Positions 1-16,199 of a DNA stretch of 64,000 nt are shown in pieces. A program made the position numbers and the translations under genes. Positions within the stretch are counted from its first letter, which is position 1. Each line of letters begins with the position of its first letter. The stretch is from Chrysomallon squamiferum (lineage: Eukaryota; Mollusca; Gastropoda; Neomphalida; Peltospiridae). A model generated the notes under the pieces. The model had not been told where the DNA came from, made no database searches, and was given only the letters and a program-made list of their open reading frames with translations. Location of the stretch: NCBI GenBank assembly GCA_012295275.1, contig CM022670.1, positions 2,309,835-2,373,834 on the forward strand, in the 5' to 3' direction.

Positions 1-59
1 TAAATGAAGCTGATGACTGATAGTTTGTCCTCGGGTCAGAGCATGCAATATTGTCTGAA

Positions 60-161
60 TTATTCAGTGCTGGGTCTGTGTGGGCAGTTTAATTCACACA
101 GCAGACTGCTAATGGCTCCCATAAAAAACCAATACCACTGCTCTTCGCTGGGATCGAAGAA
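60..161 (-). CDS. Candidate terminal exon of an unrecognised gene
   Basis: On the minus strand a pyrimidine-rich stretch ending in CAG is followed by an open frame of about 33 codons. It reads FFDPSEEQWYWFFMGAISSL and onward to a TAA at 62-60. The same frame has a stop at 191-189, so a splice junction is needed for it to be an exon. The segment is richer in GC than its surroundings and protein-like in composition, with two Trp and two Cys. It does not match the C-terminus of arginyl-tRNA synthetase, whose gene lies to the right on the same strand. I do not recognise the product. Chance or a fragment of an old mobile element are alternatives. Confidence 0.25.
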   Translation of the reverse strand, partial: FFDPSEEQWYWFFMGAISSLLCELNCPHRPSTE

Positions 162-166
162 CTGGC

Positions 167-2813
<2,647 letters not shown>

Positions 2814-3059
2814 GTTGTTTGTGACAGCTGTGGAGAACAAACTGAGATTCTAGAGCAAATGTATTCATTAGTTTTGAATGTTCAGCTTCCTGGTTCAGAA
2901 ATATATGATTGAAAATGAGACATGAAGAGTGTAGGTAACGTGCTTCATTATGATACTTTCAGATGTAACAGATGTTGCAGGAAGCTATACAGAAGGAAAT
3001 TAAACCTGTTTAATGATTCTCTGTCACAGACATTTTTCATTTTTAAATATCTTTTTATT
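2814..3059 (+). pseudogene. Decayed ubiquitin-specific protease finger fragment
   Basis: After an acceptor-like TTTTCAG, one plus-strand frame reads VVCDSCGEQTEILEQMYSLV, then two in-frame TGA stops (2910-2912 and 2916-2918), then FRCNRCCRKLYRRKLNLF without a change of frame. The two CxxC pairs lie about 48 residues apart. The text after the second pair has the spacing of the USP segment leading to the conserved LKRF motif (here FIFKYLF). This is the layout of the zinc-ribbon fingers of C19 deubiquitinases. The stops and lost key residues indicate a dead fragment. No Cys or His box of the protease is visible nearby. The assignment rests on spacing and motif, so it is tentative. Confidence 0.45.
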
Positions 3060-5961
3060 ATTATTATCATTACTGATTGTTATCTGTGTGATGCTGCCAC
3101 AAATAGCTATGGTAAAACATGAATTAAGAAACCAGTTACATTTTTTTTAAACATGGTACTGTAGAGATCAACAGTATATTGTTTAGTATGTGCTGACTAT
3201 CATGTCAGATACCAAAATTATGCTGTCTCAAAACAACAATGAATAACAGACATGTTTCTAATTAATGAAAAACAATTACAAAAAGTAGTTATTTTTGTAA
3301 CAGGTTTTTGCTGTTTAGTTTTGAAAAATGTAACTCAGTTATGATACACTGAACTGTAACAATACTATGATAACTCATGATCAAACATAATGGTTGGTAT
3401 TAAACATATTTCCACCCCCTTCCCAAGCTTAATATGTGGCATTTTATACGAGTTCAGTTATGATTTAAAACTGATTATCTGATATTGGATATCAAACACA
3501 TTATATCCAAACTGTTCAAATAAAACATGAAAATACAATTAAAGTTGCAGAAATATTTTTTCTCCTACTCATCTATAATTATATATATCAGATTAGAAAT
3601 TGATTTAGAAGGAGGGAAAATAAATGATGATAAAAGAAAAGGAATTTCTCTTATATTTGCAATTACAATCACACTGGTTATACCACATTTTATTAAAAAC
3701 TAAAAATGGCTTTAAAACCAATGCTCTAAGCACATTTTTTTAAACTGAAGAAAAATTGATACTTCTGTGTGTAAAAAAACAAAATGTGTGCCATTATTTC
3801 ATGATTCTATTATATTAATTCTGGAGGCTCTATGAGGTAATGTCTTCTGTTTGGTGAAGATAATGCATCACTGGTGATGCCAATAATAGATATCTCTGAG
3901 CTACATAAATGTAGACACATAAATATTTGAATCCTATTATTATGCAGTTTACCTTGTGATCCATTATAGCAACAAATCAGCAGTAAATTCATATTGCATT
4001 GTCTAGATTATGGAAAGTTTTCTCAATACTACAGTGAAACTTTGTTATCATTTAAAGGTATTTTTTAAATAAAGTGTAATAACAGAAATCTTTAAATATA
4101 AAATAGTTTTAGGTGACACCAGTCTTTTGTGATAATAAAAGAATATTACAGTAATAAAAAAGTTCTTAAGGGAGCATGGTTATTAATGTTTTCATTAGCT
4201 TCATTATGATATCTGACAGAGAGAAATAAAAAAGTTATAAAATATTACTGTGTCTAAGGTCAGATTTGTAATGGTTTACTCAGTCTGTCAAGGTTTTTGG
4301 TTATTTCCATTTACTCATGTACAAAATAACCTTGTGAAAAAATACCAGATTTCTTGCATCCTTTCAAATATGTTACTTTATTGTCAAAGTTTGCTATAAA
4401 AATACAGTGATTTCAATACTTATCATTATATATTAACAACTACAGGATTTATTTTAACTATTATTATTTTTATTTTTTTTTTAAATATTAAAGGAAACAT
4501 ATTTTCCCCTGCAAATCAAAATGAAATAATTCTGTTTTTTCCAAAAATAAATACCTTTTTTTATTATTCCTTTTCTTTTATTAGATGACCTACTTGTCAG
4601 ATGAACCAATGAAGAAAAAGGAAGTACTTTTGAAAATCATTAATAAAAACATAAAAAAGATCAATACTTTTCAGAATAATACTACAAAACATACAAGGAA
4701 ACTAAATCACACAACAACCCTACTGACAGCAGCAATACATTTATATATCCTGTCTAGAAACTAACTCATGTAAGAACAGAAATGACATTAATAAATTTGT
4801 ATGTCCTTTCTTGAAAAAAAACCAAAAGGCTTATACATTATAGGATATCATCTGTATTCAAAGGAAAAATTAAAATATAAAGATCACTAGTTATTTATTT
4901 ATATAGGTATGTAAAGAACTATTCATTATATCATTGTCAGTCACCATGGTAACTGTGATTACAAATACTGATTGAATTTCAGTCAAAATCTTGTATAATA
5001 ATTCCCCCACTTAAAAAAATAATAATAATGCATGCTTAGAAATGAAGTAATTCAAAACAAAACAAAAATTCTATATTGGTTAGAAACAATTTTATTTTGG
5101 GTTGGTTAACGAAACTCAAATTAAAATTTGTATCCAAGGAAATAGAAGCAATATATCTGTAATAAACTATTGTTAGTACATTATATACATAGAAAACATG
5201 TCTACACACATACACTAAGTATGTCAAGATGAAAAAGTATATGTAAACATAATGTGCATTAGAATTAAAAAATATAATTACAAGTATACAGAATTAACAT
5301 GACACTGAAGTCTCTCTCTCTCTCCATCTCTCTGTCAATATATATATAGATATTATATATATGTGCATAATGAAGCTCAATCAAAGTTTTTATGTAATAT
5401 GTATGGTAGTCAGCATAAAGGAAAAATATTTTACATTCTCTAAAATAGAAAGTCAATTAAAAATAAAAGCTTTAAATGCAAAAAAACTTAACAATAACAG
5501 CAAAAACAATAGCAACAAAAATGTAACAGAATCCAGACAAATGGAAATAATATATCAAACAGACTGAGTAATAAAATTATTTTTAAAAAATGCTGTTAAT
5601 TAACTTTTTATATATGTTTTGCTTATGTTCTTTGAAAAGGTACTAAATTTTGATGCATTTCTGAAAGATGGTTTTTAGACAGATATTTATTATCACTATT
5701 ATGAACTTATCTAATTTCATGTATCTTTTCTAATTTTATCATATTACATAAAGATGAGTTTTTAGACTAAGAGTTTTTGTTTTTGTTATTATAAGATCAA
5801 ATATTAACCGAAAAACATTTAAAAAAAAATATTGAAGCATATTATTTCAATGTTATTTTATTTGTCATATAATATGAAACTTACATTAAACTGCCTTTGT
5901 TGTATGTTATTATATTATTTTCCATCTGTCTTGTGACATAAAACTAAAATCAAAGACTTAC
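3060..5961. other. AT-rich non-coding stretch, no exon seen
   Basis: Read on both strands for the missing 3' exons of arginyl-tRNA synthetase and none were found. It contains ordinary AT-rich sequence and a short CT/TA microsatellite around 5310-5361. Confidence 0.6.
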
Positions 5962-8900
5962 TTGTCTTCTCCCAGAACAACTCCAAACCCAACGTGTTCA
6001 ATCCTGTGAGTCTGTGCTTTACACCAGCCAACAAGCTTAGCCACAGAAAATACACTGTTCAGATGTAAAGCCTAAATAAAAAAAATTTAAAAAACATCTT
6101 AAAACAGAAAAGAATAAATATTTAAATAAATAAATAAAATAATGAATCTTTAAATTAAGAAAAAGAAAGAAAGTATAGTAACAATAAAACTTATAAATCA
6201 TTTTTTTAATTTAAATTTCTTGTCTGTTTGCTATTTCTGCTTATAAATTATGTATAATTTTAAATATTAGTTTGTAATAAGTATATTATCTCAAAATACT
6301 CCAAACAATTTGGTGACAGATGGAGTTTCACCACCAAAAATAAGAGTAAGATCAGTTACAAGACCAAACATTTAAAAATAACATGGATGGTTGCTAATAA
6401 TGGATTAAAACAATGTGGTCTGTAGCCAAACTGCTAAAATGTTTGGAGATTACAGAAACTAAAACATTTCACTGCTTAGAACATGGAAATGAAGTTCTAC
6501 TTCCACTTAAAAAGAAATGAAAATAGATACCTAACATTTAATGCTTCTTTTTAACAACATTTCCCCATTATTTCTGCTCTTATATATACAAGCTAAAATT
6601 TCAGAATTAGGAAAGTTCACCAGACTCTTTGAATTAATAAAATTTATACTTCTGATAACTAAGGCTTCATTACCTGTCCTGAATCGACAACATAGATGAT
6701 CCAGTCTGCCTTTTCGTCAACAAGTCGTTGTCTGATAGCTGCTAAGTCAGAAGTGTCGTATGTAAAACCTCCGTCAGACTTGACCACTGTTAGGGGCACT
6801 GACTCACCAGGAACAAACAAAACCTTTCGACCCTCCTCTTCTTTTAAGTAGCCTGTGTTAAGATAATAACAATGTCCAAGAAAGGATGTCACTACAGTAC
6901 AAAATACATGCTTAAACACTGCTATCTTTGTGAATGACTGTGTGTACTGCTCTAGTCAGTTGAAGATGTTAGAATCTTGAAATTAAAACATAAAAAAAAC
7001 ATATATATATATATATATTATTTGAGTGACTGTTATTAACAGAGGACATATTCAATACAGACCAATTAGCTTATAGATCAAGAATATTCAAGACAAATTA
7101 CTCATTATAAGGAAAAAAAGAAAGAAATAAAATGTAAAAGGCTGAATATACTGTCATATATTGTGATGAGTTTAAAAAAGAACTAATAACAATGAATAAA
7201 AACAAATTATTCCCTTTATCTATTTTATTTTACATAATAAATAATTAATATAAATAATAACATTATGAACTAGATATAACATTTTTTTTTTAAAAAGAAC
7301 ATTATTATTTATTTTATGAAAATTTTATTTGATGAATATTTAATATGTATACAATACCATTATCATCTAAATATTTCACTGTGTCTTTCATCAGATCCTG
7401 GTAGAATGATTCCCCTCGATCAATGACTGTTACATTAAGTCTATCATAAACTTTCTGAAACTCTGAAAAATAAACATTGTTTTAAATACAATCTTCAAAA
7501 TATTATTAGTGAAAGAACAACTTTCTTTTTCAAAAATGTATAACTGTGAAGTTACCTTGTCTTGAGATATTGTAAATAAGCTGCCAAGCTTTGTAGTGCT
7601 CAGGTTCATGTGCCTGAAGTTTCACAACACACTCATAGGCTCTCTTTTTGAATTCTTCATCTTCGTCAAATCTCGTTTTGGCTTGCTGCAGAATGAAAAG
7701 ATTTCTTTAAAATTATTTTAAAATAAATAAATAAATTAAAAAATTGTCTACTTTTATGTTTTAGTTCGAAATGACTTTATATATTAATTTTGAGAACTTG
7801 ATAACAGATTATTTCTATTTAAAAGCAAATAATTTGGTAATTATTATAATACCCTTAATCCCTAAATATTATAACAATAAATTTACTAACAATATTAATA
7901 ATTATAAGTCATAGAAGCTGCAGAAATCAATAATAATAAATAAAAAAAATCACATTAAAAAATCATTTAATTATGTTAACTACATTTTCAAAATGCTTGT
8001 ATTACTTCTGATATTACTACTTGCAACAATTAATCATACTTTGTAAAATGACTGAAGATCTGCGATTGGTGGTGGCACAGACAAAAAGTTGGGATAGCGG
8101 TCTGTGAGGTGAGCTATCAACATGCCAAACTGAGTGCCCCAGTCTCCTAGATGATTAATCCGCAACACATCATGACCCACCCACTCCAGCAAGCGACAGA
8201 TAGACTCTCCAATGATGGTTGACCTTCACATTAAAAGATAAAGATTTTAATTATTTAAATATATTTATATATAAGTATGTTTCTACTAATTTGTGTATCT
8301 ATAATTGAAACACAGACTTAAAATACAGTTTTATATGAAACATATTTGGATGGTTAAACGGTTATAAACTTTATCCAGTCATATAAAATATGTAAAAATT
8401 ACGCAGATTCAGAACTTCTTTATATATTTTATCAAAATGAGAATCCAAAATACCAAAACAATCCAGTTTCAATAATATTAAATGTTTAGTATAGATGTCA
8501 ATGAAAGGATTTTCAGTCATATGCTTCAAGGTGTATATGTCAATGAAAAGATTATCGATAATATGCATCAAGTTGTACAGATGTCATTGAAAAGATTATC
8601 AAAGATTAAGTACAGGAACTTGTAACTTTACCTAAGATGACCAACATGCATCTCTTTAGCAATATTAGGTGATGAGAAGTCTACTACAACTCGGCATTTC
8701 CGAGAAAGAGGAGGAGGCTGAACACCATTCCTTAGAAGAGCAGATATTGCTTCAGACACATACTGTTTACTGAGAAAAATGTTGATGAAGCCTGGACCAG
8801 CGATCTCCAGCTGTAAGAAAATAAATATTTCATGAATAACTTTTCTCTCATTGCACATTCCTAAAATGTTTGAAATTTCTTGTTAAATTTTGAAATTTAA

Positions 8901-11550
8901 AATTTGTTCTAATAATTAATCCATAATTTCCCCTGTCTCACTGTCTTTCTCCCTCCCCTCCCCCCACTTCATAGATTAAATATTAAACTGTTTAAGTTTT
9001 GAAATATATAACTTCTCTGAATATATTTTTTAACTCATGACATCAACAATTGGAGTTCTAATTGTAAAAACAACTAAATAATAACAATAATAAATAAAAT
9101 AGCAGTTAAATAAATAAATATATAAATTAGTAATAAAAATAACCTTTTCATGAAATGGTGATGGGTGCACTTGGTTTACAATTGCTTGTGCAACATCTCT
9201 TGGGTTGGTATTTTGTCCACTTGATTTCAGTAACTGAGAAAACAAAACAAATACAAACGTAAATTGTAGTTAAACAAAATAAAATGAAAAAATACAAAGT
9301 AAATGTGTCTGTGTTATCTACTACTAGATGCCAACCTTCAGTGAGATGAAAATAAATATTAAAAAATGTTTATTCTCTGATGGCATGACATATAAAAGAA
9401 AACGTGAGTAAATTATTCACTAAATTTTAAGTCTATAATGCACTGATTTTACAAAAAAAGTCAAAACAAAATGAAATGTATTGACTGATGTACAGTCAGA
9501 AGATGTTATTATATCCCTTAGTTAATTATTAGCAAAGATTGTTTTTAAAGTTCAAATTGCTAAAAAAAAATAATAAAATAAAACTCATATTAAATTAATA
9601 TATCAAATTTATAAAACATCAGTGATTTCATCACAATGCATTTTAATCCATGTAGCTTCATTTAACTGCAATCCAAAACAGATGATTAATGAATTTCATA
9701 ATTAATTTGTGGAATCTGTTTAAATCTTTCTAACAAATAATAATGACCTTTAAAAAAATTCAGAATTTACTAACCTGAGCTATGCCCATGGCACTATTGC
9801 ACTGGTAGTCAGATTTGTTGCTGGTAGTCAACAAAATAGGAGGATTCTTAAGATTAGGAAAAGCACTGCGGATGGCAATACCAAAAATATCTTCCAGTGC
9901 ACCAGGAATGCTCACCATGTGGTTTGGTTTAGTCGACTGCTCCAAAGCTATATTCTTTTCATAAAACAAAAAACATGATGCAGTTATTAGCAAATATATT
10001 TATTATTCAGGCTATTATTAAATTAAACTCAACATCTAAAACATAATAATAACAAGAGTAAAACTTATAATGATCAGGCTTTTATCCAAAAAATTTGCAC
10101 AGACAATTTTGACATTCTATTTAAGTCTGAAAATTAATGAGAATGACAGAATCTCTAACTACCAGCTTAATAAATCACCTTAGTGCATTTATCCAGTACA
10201 AATTATAAAATAAATTAGGAATGAAACAATAAAATTGTATGAACATATAACAGTCTAATGGTAATTACTCAGCACTTTTTGTGTAACAAAACATAACATT
10301 TAGTGAAGTGTACTGCATCATATGAATTTGTTAGAATGTTTAAATGACAATAAATATATAACTCATATAAACCTTTCCTATAATCAGGCTTAACACATCC
10401 AGTGAGTAAATATATACATGATATTTATTTCTATGTACTGGTTCAAAAATATTGTGAAGTAATGACATAAATGTCAGAATGTTAGAAATTAATACATTTG
10501 TGTGTGTGTGTGTGTGTGTTGTTTTAATTTGAATTCAGAAAACCATCTAAATAAAAATAGTCAAATTTCTTTTAATACACTCTATAAGAAATTAATTTTT
10601 TTTTATTTTTTATTTTTTTTTATTTACCCTTTTTAGAAGATTGAGCTGATATTTCAGTTTGGTATTTTCTAATTTCAGTCTTTCTACTTCAGGGGAGGTA
10701 ACTCCAGATGAAATCAACATTTCAGGGTTCTGTAAAGCTTGGATTTCTTTTCGAAGTATTTTAACTTCTTCTTCCTAAAATGAAATCAAAATATACTCTA
10801 AAATGCTATCAATATTTTTTTTTTTTTTTTTTTTTTTTAAACTGTTTTTATTATATTATCAAATTATATTTAAAAATTACAATTAATAATGGTAATGAAA
10901 GGTTACATTTATCATTCACAAACTAAGTTTTATTCTGTGTCATAGATAAGTTATACATTGTGTGTATGTATGTGTGTGTGTGTCTGTAAAGATGAAAAAA
11001 CACGTTATGTCAAAACATCATCAAAAAATGATAAAAGTTAAAATATTCAACTAATCATCATCTAAATTAATTAAATCATATTTATATATATATAATAATG
11101 TCCTTCATTTTTAATTATATTATCATGTTTTATTGTTTTCTTGTTGGTTTTTATTTATTTATGAATGTAGTTATATTATATATATATACCCCAAAATGTA
11201 AGAAAACATGCTCAACAAGCAAGCTTTTTGAAATATTTAATTAAACGGTTTTCTTTCCAGCTGAATTAAAGGCCTTGTTAAGACGTCTACACCGTGAGAA
11301 TTATAGTTAAAATTATGACTGACTAAAAAAGAAATGAATCTTCATATAACTTATAATATTAATTTATTATGTGTCTAACAGTTGAATTTGTAACAGTAGT
11401 TTATGAATCTAATATAAAACCTAATAATGATAACAAATTATTTTTATTACGCAATTTAAACGAGGTAATTGATATAGTCATAAATTTGCTTGTGATAACT
11501 AAATTTACCGCTTGTTCAAGATGTTGTGCGTATTTCTGAAGTTCTTCCAT
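5962..11550 (-). CDS. RARS1: Cytoplasmic arginyl-tRNA synthetase, 5' ten exons (3' part absent)
   Basis: Class I synthetase that charges tRNA-Arg; in animals it belongs to the cytosolic multi-synthetase complex. Ten exons: 11550-11509 (ATG), 10774-10628, 9954-9775, 9233-9144, 8810-8632, 8223-8040, 7685-7556, 7462-7358, 6852-6674 and 6071-5962, with phases consistent throughout. They encode about 449 of the roughly 660 residues usual for the family. Visible parts are an N-terminal heptad-rich leader ([18 protein letters not shown]), the N-terminal additional domain ([11 protein letters not shown]), the HIGH-class motif as [13 protein letters not shown] in 8810-8632, [15 protein letters not shown], and the late catalytic [16 protein letters not shown]. 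The last exon ends at [10 protein letters not shown] in phase 2. The anticodon-binding (DALR) exons do not occur in the 5.9 kb to the left. The start at 11550 was chosen by family alignment; an in-frame ATG also lies at 11616. Confidence 0.96.
8488..8610. repeat. Degenerate tandem repeat of about 42 bp in a RARS1 intron
   Basis: Three imperfect copies built around atgtcaatgaaaagatt, starting near 8489, 8530 and 8572, between the exons ending at 8632 and starting at 8223. Confidence 0.6.
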
Positions 11551-12202
11551 ATTTTCGTCTGGAAATGAAAGCTCTGATGAAAGAACACAGCAAACGTGTT
11601 TAAAAGAATAAACCAAACCATAAAGACAAAATGTGACAATAAAAATGAATAATTAATATTAACCAATCGTTATAGACAATGATTACATATTAATTCAGAA
11701 ATAATAGTAATTAAATTATAATTTAATAAAATTTTACAAAATAATCGGATTAAAATAAATAAAACCGGAAATTGTCAATTAGTTTGTTCTGCAAAGGATA
11801 ATAAATATGGCGGCTTCCTGACGAATTTGGACCTTTTAGCTATCATTATTTTAGACTAAGTAAGTTTAAGCAAAATGAATAGCCATGTGTGCCAGCTTCA
11901 TTTTTCTTTTTAGGAATAAATGAAAATAATTATGTTTGCTGTAAATTGAAATGCATTTAGAGAGTTTGTAATTTAAGTCTCTAAAAGATTGTGTAAGTCG
12001 ATTCTCAGAATCGTCGCTGCCGCGTTGTGACACTGTTCGGTGTGACTTTGTTAGAATTAAGTTCGTACTAGAATTAATCTATCCATCACAAGATTGCCTG
12101 AAATAGTTGTAATATAAGTAACATGACAATTTATAATATATTTTACAAACAGTATAAAAATACAGTAATAAACGAGGATTATGTTAGTCAAACGTGAATC
12201 AA

Positions 12203-12234
<32 letters not shown>

Positions 12235-12493
12235 AAAAAATATATTGTTAGTAACTAGTGTTGTTAAGTTGCAGATCACAATTGTAAGGGTCCCTTTTGA
12301 ATTTTTTCATGTTACATTAAAATATAGTTTTAATACCAGAAAATAAGCAAGTTATGTAATCACAATCATCACGTTAATATTTTTAGAAAATTTAGGTGTT
12401 CAGAAACAAAATAAAACAATCAATCAAACTTAATACATATAGACTGGTTTATTCATAATTGTGTTTTGCAGGTTTGTTTTAATTTTGGAAATC
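11551..12493. promoter_or_regulatory. Bidirectional promoter between RARS1 and AKAP17A
   Basis: The two start codons face away from each other across 943 bp, which includes the AKAP17A 5' UTR and first intron (acceptor CAG near 12470). An ETS-like site, ACCGGAAAT, lies near 11764. A YY1-like AATATGGCGGCTTCC lies near 11804. Both are typical of TATA-less housekeeping promoters. The YY1-like site contains ATG GCG GCT TCC TGA, a four-codon upstream frame on the AKAP17A side. A poly-A block at 12201-12240 lies in the intron. Confidence 0.6.
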
Positions 12494-14864
12494 ATGTCCA
12501 ATACAACTATCTGCAGTGACACCTCAGAGGCTGTAGAATTCTTTGCTCCTGCTGGTCTCTACTTGAAACCCATAGCAAAACTGAATGTCTGTGTCCAGCT
12601 TCCACAGCTAAAAGCCCCTGGCAAAACAATATCTAACTGGGAAGTGATGGAAAAAGTGAAACACATGATAAGACCTGAGGAATTTGTGACACTGAAAATT
12701 GTTAAGAGTACTTTGGAATTTATCAGACTTGAAGGTGAGATCGAAAACAAAGGCAAAATTAAATTTCTTATTGCAAAGCTTGATGGGAAAACCATCAAAC
12801 TTTGTGGCTTCACTGAAAGTCTAAAGGTCCGAGCTGCAGAAGCAAAAATTAACTTTCCCTCCAGGCATGACTGGGATTCCTATTTCCGTGATGCTAAGAA
12901 TATGAATGAGATGAAATCTGGTGAGAGACCTGACACAATCCATCTTAAAGAACTACCTACTCGTTGGTTTTCCTGTCACAAGGACAAGAAGAAAGATATT
13001 CCCAGTGAACAGATTCTGAGACGAGTTTTTGATGTATTTGGCGAAGTTAGGTGTGTTGATATTCCCATGTTGGACCCATACAGAAAGGAAATTATTGCTG
13101 CATCAAAATCTGGCTTGATTCAAACGTTCAGTTATGGCCAAGATTTGACATTTGATGCATTTGTCCAGTTCAAAGAGTACATCAGTTTTGTCAAGTCTAT
13201 GGATGCTCTAAGAGGAATGAAGCTGATGTACAAAGATGAAAAGGATGACAAAGCTTACACAACTAACATCAAGGTAAGCTGTAAACACATCTTTAACATT
13301 CAGAAATTTTCAGTTAAAACTGTTTTTCACAGTTTACTCTACACAGGGAAGAGGCTTTGCATTTAGAATATTTTTGTAACAGATATCATTTCCTTATCTT
13401 AAAAGTTAATTGCACTAGTGGTATCTTAAATATTTTTATCAGTTACCTGTTCTTATAGATTGACAGATAAGTATTCAGTATTAATATAATAACTGGTAAT
13501 TATTATTTTAGGTTGATTTTGACAAAACAAAACATCTGAGTGATAAAAATATAAGGAAAAGACGTCTTGAACGGGAAAAACTAGAAGCCCTAGAACGAGA
13601 AAGAGAAGAAAAAGCAAGAAAGTTAAAAGAAGATGAAGAGCGAAAGAAAGAAGAAGAAAGGTAAATTTATACACATAATATTTTTAAATAAATATATTGT
13701 TATTTATTGTTTTTCAATATCTGTTCGTATTTTTCAAATTATTTTTTTATTAATTTATGGTAATTAAATGTGCATGTTTGTGTGTATACATGTTTATGTA
13801 TGACTAATTAAATTAAAGTGGGCCATTAATCATGAAAAATCCTTTTAGACAAATCAAATTTATCTAAATCATTTTAAACAACTACACAAAAAAACAGCCT
13901 TAATCATTGGCTGAATTTTGCTTAGAGAAATCTGTAATATATTTTTTTAGACAGAAGAAAATTGAAGAAGAGCAAGAAAAAGAAAGAAAAAAGCAAGAAA
14001 AGATCCAAAGGAAAATTGATCGCAGGAAAGAAAGAGAAGCTATCCGACAGCAAAGACGTTTGGAGAGAAAGAGAAAAGAGGAGGAAGAGAAGATCAGATT
14101 AAAGATTGCGATGGAGGAGAGGAGATTACTGGTTGATCAGAGGAAACTGGAGTCACTTAGACTTCTCTCTGAACTCTTTAACAGAATAAAGGTCCGTTTA
14201 TAACTTTTCACTTTAAATTTTATATATAAAATACATTAAATTTGTCTTGGAAACTTGTTTTAATCCAAACATTTTTTTATTTGCACAGATTAAAAAAACC
14301 CAAAGAAAACTAATTTTTAATCACAGTAAATTCTCCATTAAAAGAAAGAAGAAAACATTTGTATTTTGTTGGAGTTATCTACCTTGTTTTGCTATTAGAG
14401 TAGTAGCACACACACACACACACACACACACACAATAAAATAAAACCAAAATATTCAAGTAATACAGTATTTTAGTATGTCATTAAATAGGCTGTAATAA
14501 TACCTAAATATTAAAAGCTATCACAGTGTTGTTAAGCACATATTAATATGTTGTTTGTTTTTTTAAATTTTAGGATGAAAAGTTAAAAGAAGATTTACAA
14601 GAGCAGGAAAAAGAACTGGAACGAGAAAAAATGCGGCAAATTGAAATGGAAAGAAAACGCAAGCTGGAGGAAGAGATGCAGAAGACAGAAGCAAAGAAAT
14701 TGAAGAAAGAACAGCTTGCCCAGCAGGAGAAAGAACTGAGAGATAAAATTCTCAAACACATGAAGGAGAAAGAAGAAAAGGAGCAGGAGGTTCAGCGGGA
14801 GGAGTTAAGAAAGAAATTTTCCGGTAAACGGAAACTGAAAAGTGCTGTCATCATGAAGAGATGA
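12494..14864 (+). CDS. AKAP17A: A-kinase anchor protein 17A (splicing-associated XE7/SFRS17A)
   Basis: A nuclear speckle protein that anchors protein kinase A and affects splice-site choice. Four coding exons: 12494-13273, 13512-13660, 13951-14191 and 14574-14864 (TGA), giving 486 residues with consistent phases. The first large exon holds the conserved N-terminal region (VEFFAPAGLYLKPIAKLNVC, then FSCHKDKKKDIPSEQILRRV) and the RRM-like segment around residues 155-260 (VFDVFGEVRCVDIPMLDPYR). The other exons encode a very long Glu/Lys/Arg-rich helical region, where the family binds PKA regulatory subunits (a candidate amphipathic stretch is SLRLLSELFNRI near 14155-14190). Human AKAP17A is about 695 residues, so the serine/arginine-rich tail is missing or shortened here. 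A non-coding 5' exon lies upstream of 12470. The donor after 14191 (GTCCGT) is weak. Confidence 0.95.
14407..14434. repeat. (CA)n microsatellite in an AKAP17A intron
   Basis: A clean CA run between the third and fourth coding exons. Confidence 0.95.
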
Positions 14865-16156
14865 CTACATACTACACTGGCTGAGCAGTCTGGTCAGTTA
14901 GTTTGAAAAAAGGAAGAAGAAGATCTTCAACAGCTGCTGATGCTGTAATGTGAATTCAGCCTCTATGATGAGTGGAATTGCAGCAGATTATGTAACTGAA
15001 AATGTTTCTTGAATTTTTCAGTGTTTGAATAAGCTAATCATGAGAAGAAAATGCTGGTGTTGCTGAACCATCTTGATTGGCTGAATTGCTAAAGTTGACC
15101 TGAATCACCTTGGTGTGTTCGACTGCTCATTTCACCTGAACCACCTTTGTGTGTTGAATTGTTAATTTTCAGATTAGTCAGTTTTGCTCAAATTTCAAGC
15201 TGGCCAATGTTTAAGAATGCAAAACAAAACAGAAAATATTGATGTTACTGAAATCAGTGGCTGGGAAAATGGAGAGGTGGAGTGCCATTTATACTAAATC
15301 TTTTAATGGGTTTTTAATCGAAAATATTTCAGAATTTTCATATCAATCAATGTTTAAGAAAGTGTTATATGAAACAGATGAATATGTTCATGCTGACAAT
15401 AAGTCTATTAAATTGTGAATGGCATGACAGGCAGATCAATACTGCTGAACATTCTGAATAAGCAATATAATGCCAAATTACTGGTATATATAATCTGGCA
15501 TATCAAGCTCACTGAAATATCATTTCATTAATAAAATAATTTTAAAAATATACACATTCACTGAAATAGCTCATTTTATTATTTTTATTAATATCTTATT
15601 TTTTTACCAAAGAGCATCAAACAGTGATGAACTGATGATGAATCAACACAATAAAATCGGTTACTGATATTACTGCCCTTACTGTTTTAACATGCTGTGG
15701 TGAAAAACAGTTTGACAATGAGTGTTACGGAATTTTAAGTTTTACATAATCTTTAATTAATTTCTTTTCTTTTTTTAAATTTTTAATTAATGTTTTAAAT
15801 AATTATTAGTATTAAGGCAGTGGTTTTAGATCTAACTGTGACAAATATTACACATTTCAGTCATATTGGCTGCACATTGTGAGTTTTATTTGACCCGGTG
15901 AACATACTATGTATATCATTCCATCTTTTGATTGTGATATTCATTCTTATGTTTATCATTATGTACATAAGATATTGTTTTTCAGTGAAAAGTGAATTAA
16001 GAGATTAAAATTTACAAAACTAATTTTGTGATGAGAAAGATGAGTTTTTATATAGATATATATATAAATATGTACTTGAAAATGAAAGTGTTTAATTACA
16101 GAGATGTTGACATTGATTTTATTTTATTATTATTATTATTTCTTTCTCTCTCTCAT

Positions 16157-16199
<43 letters not shown>

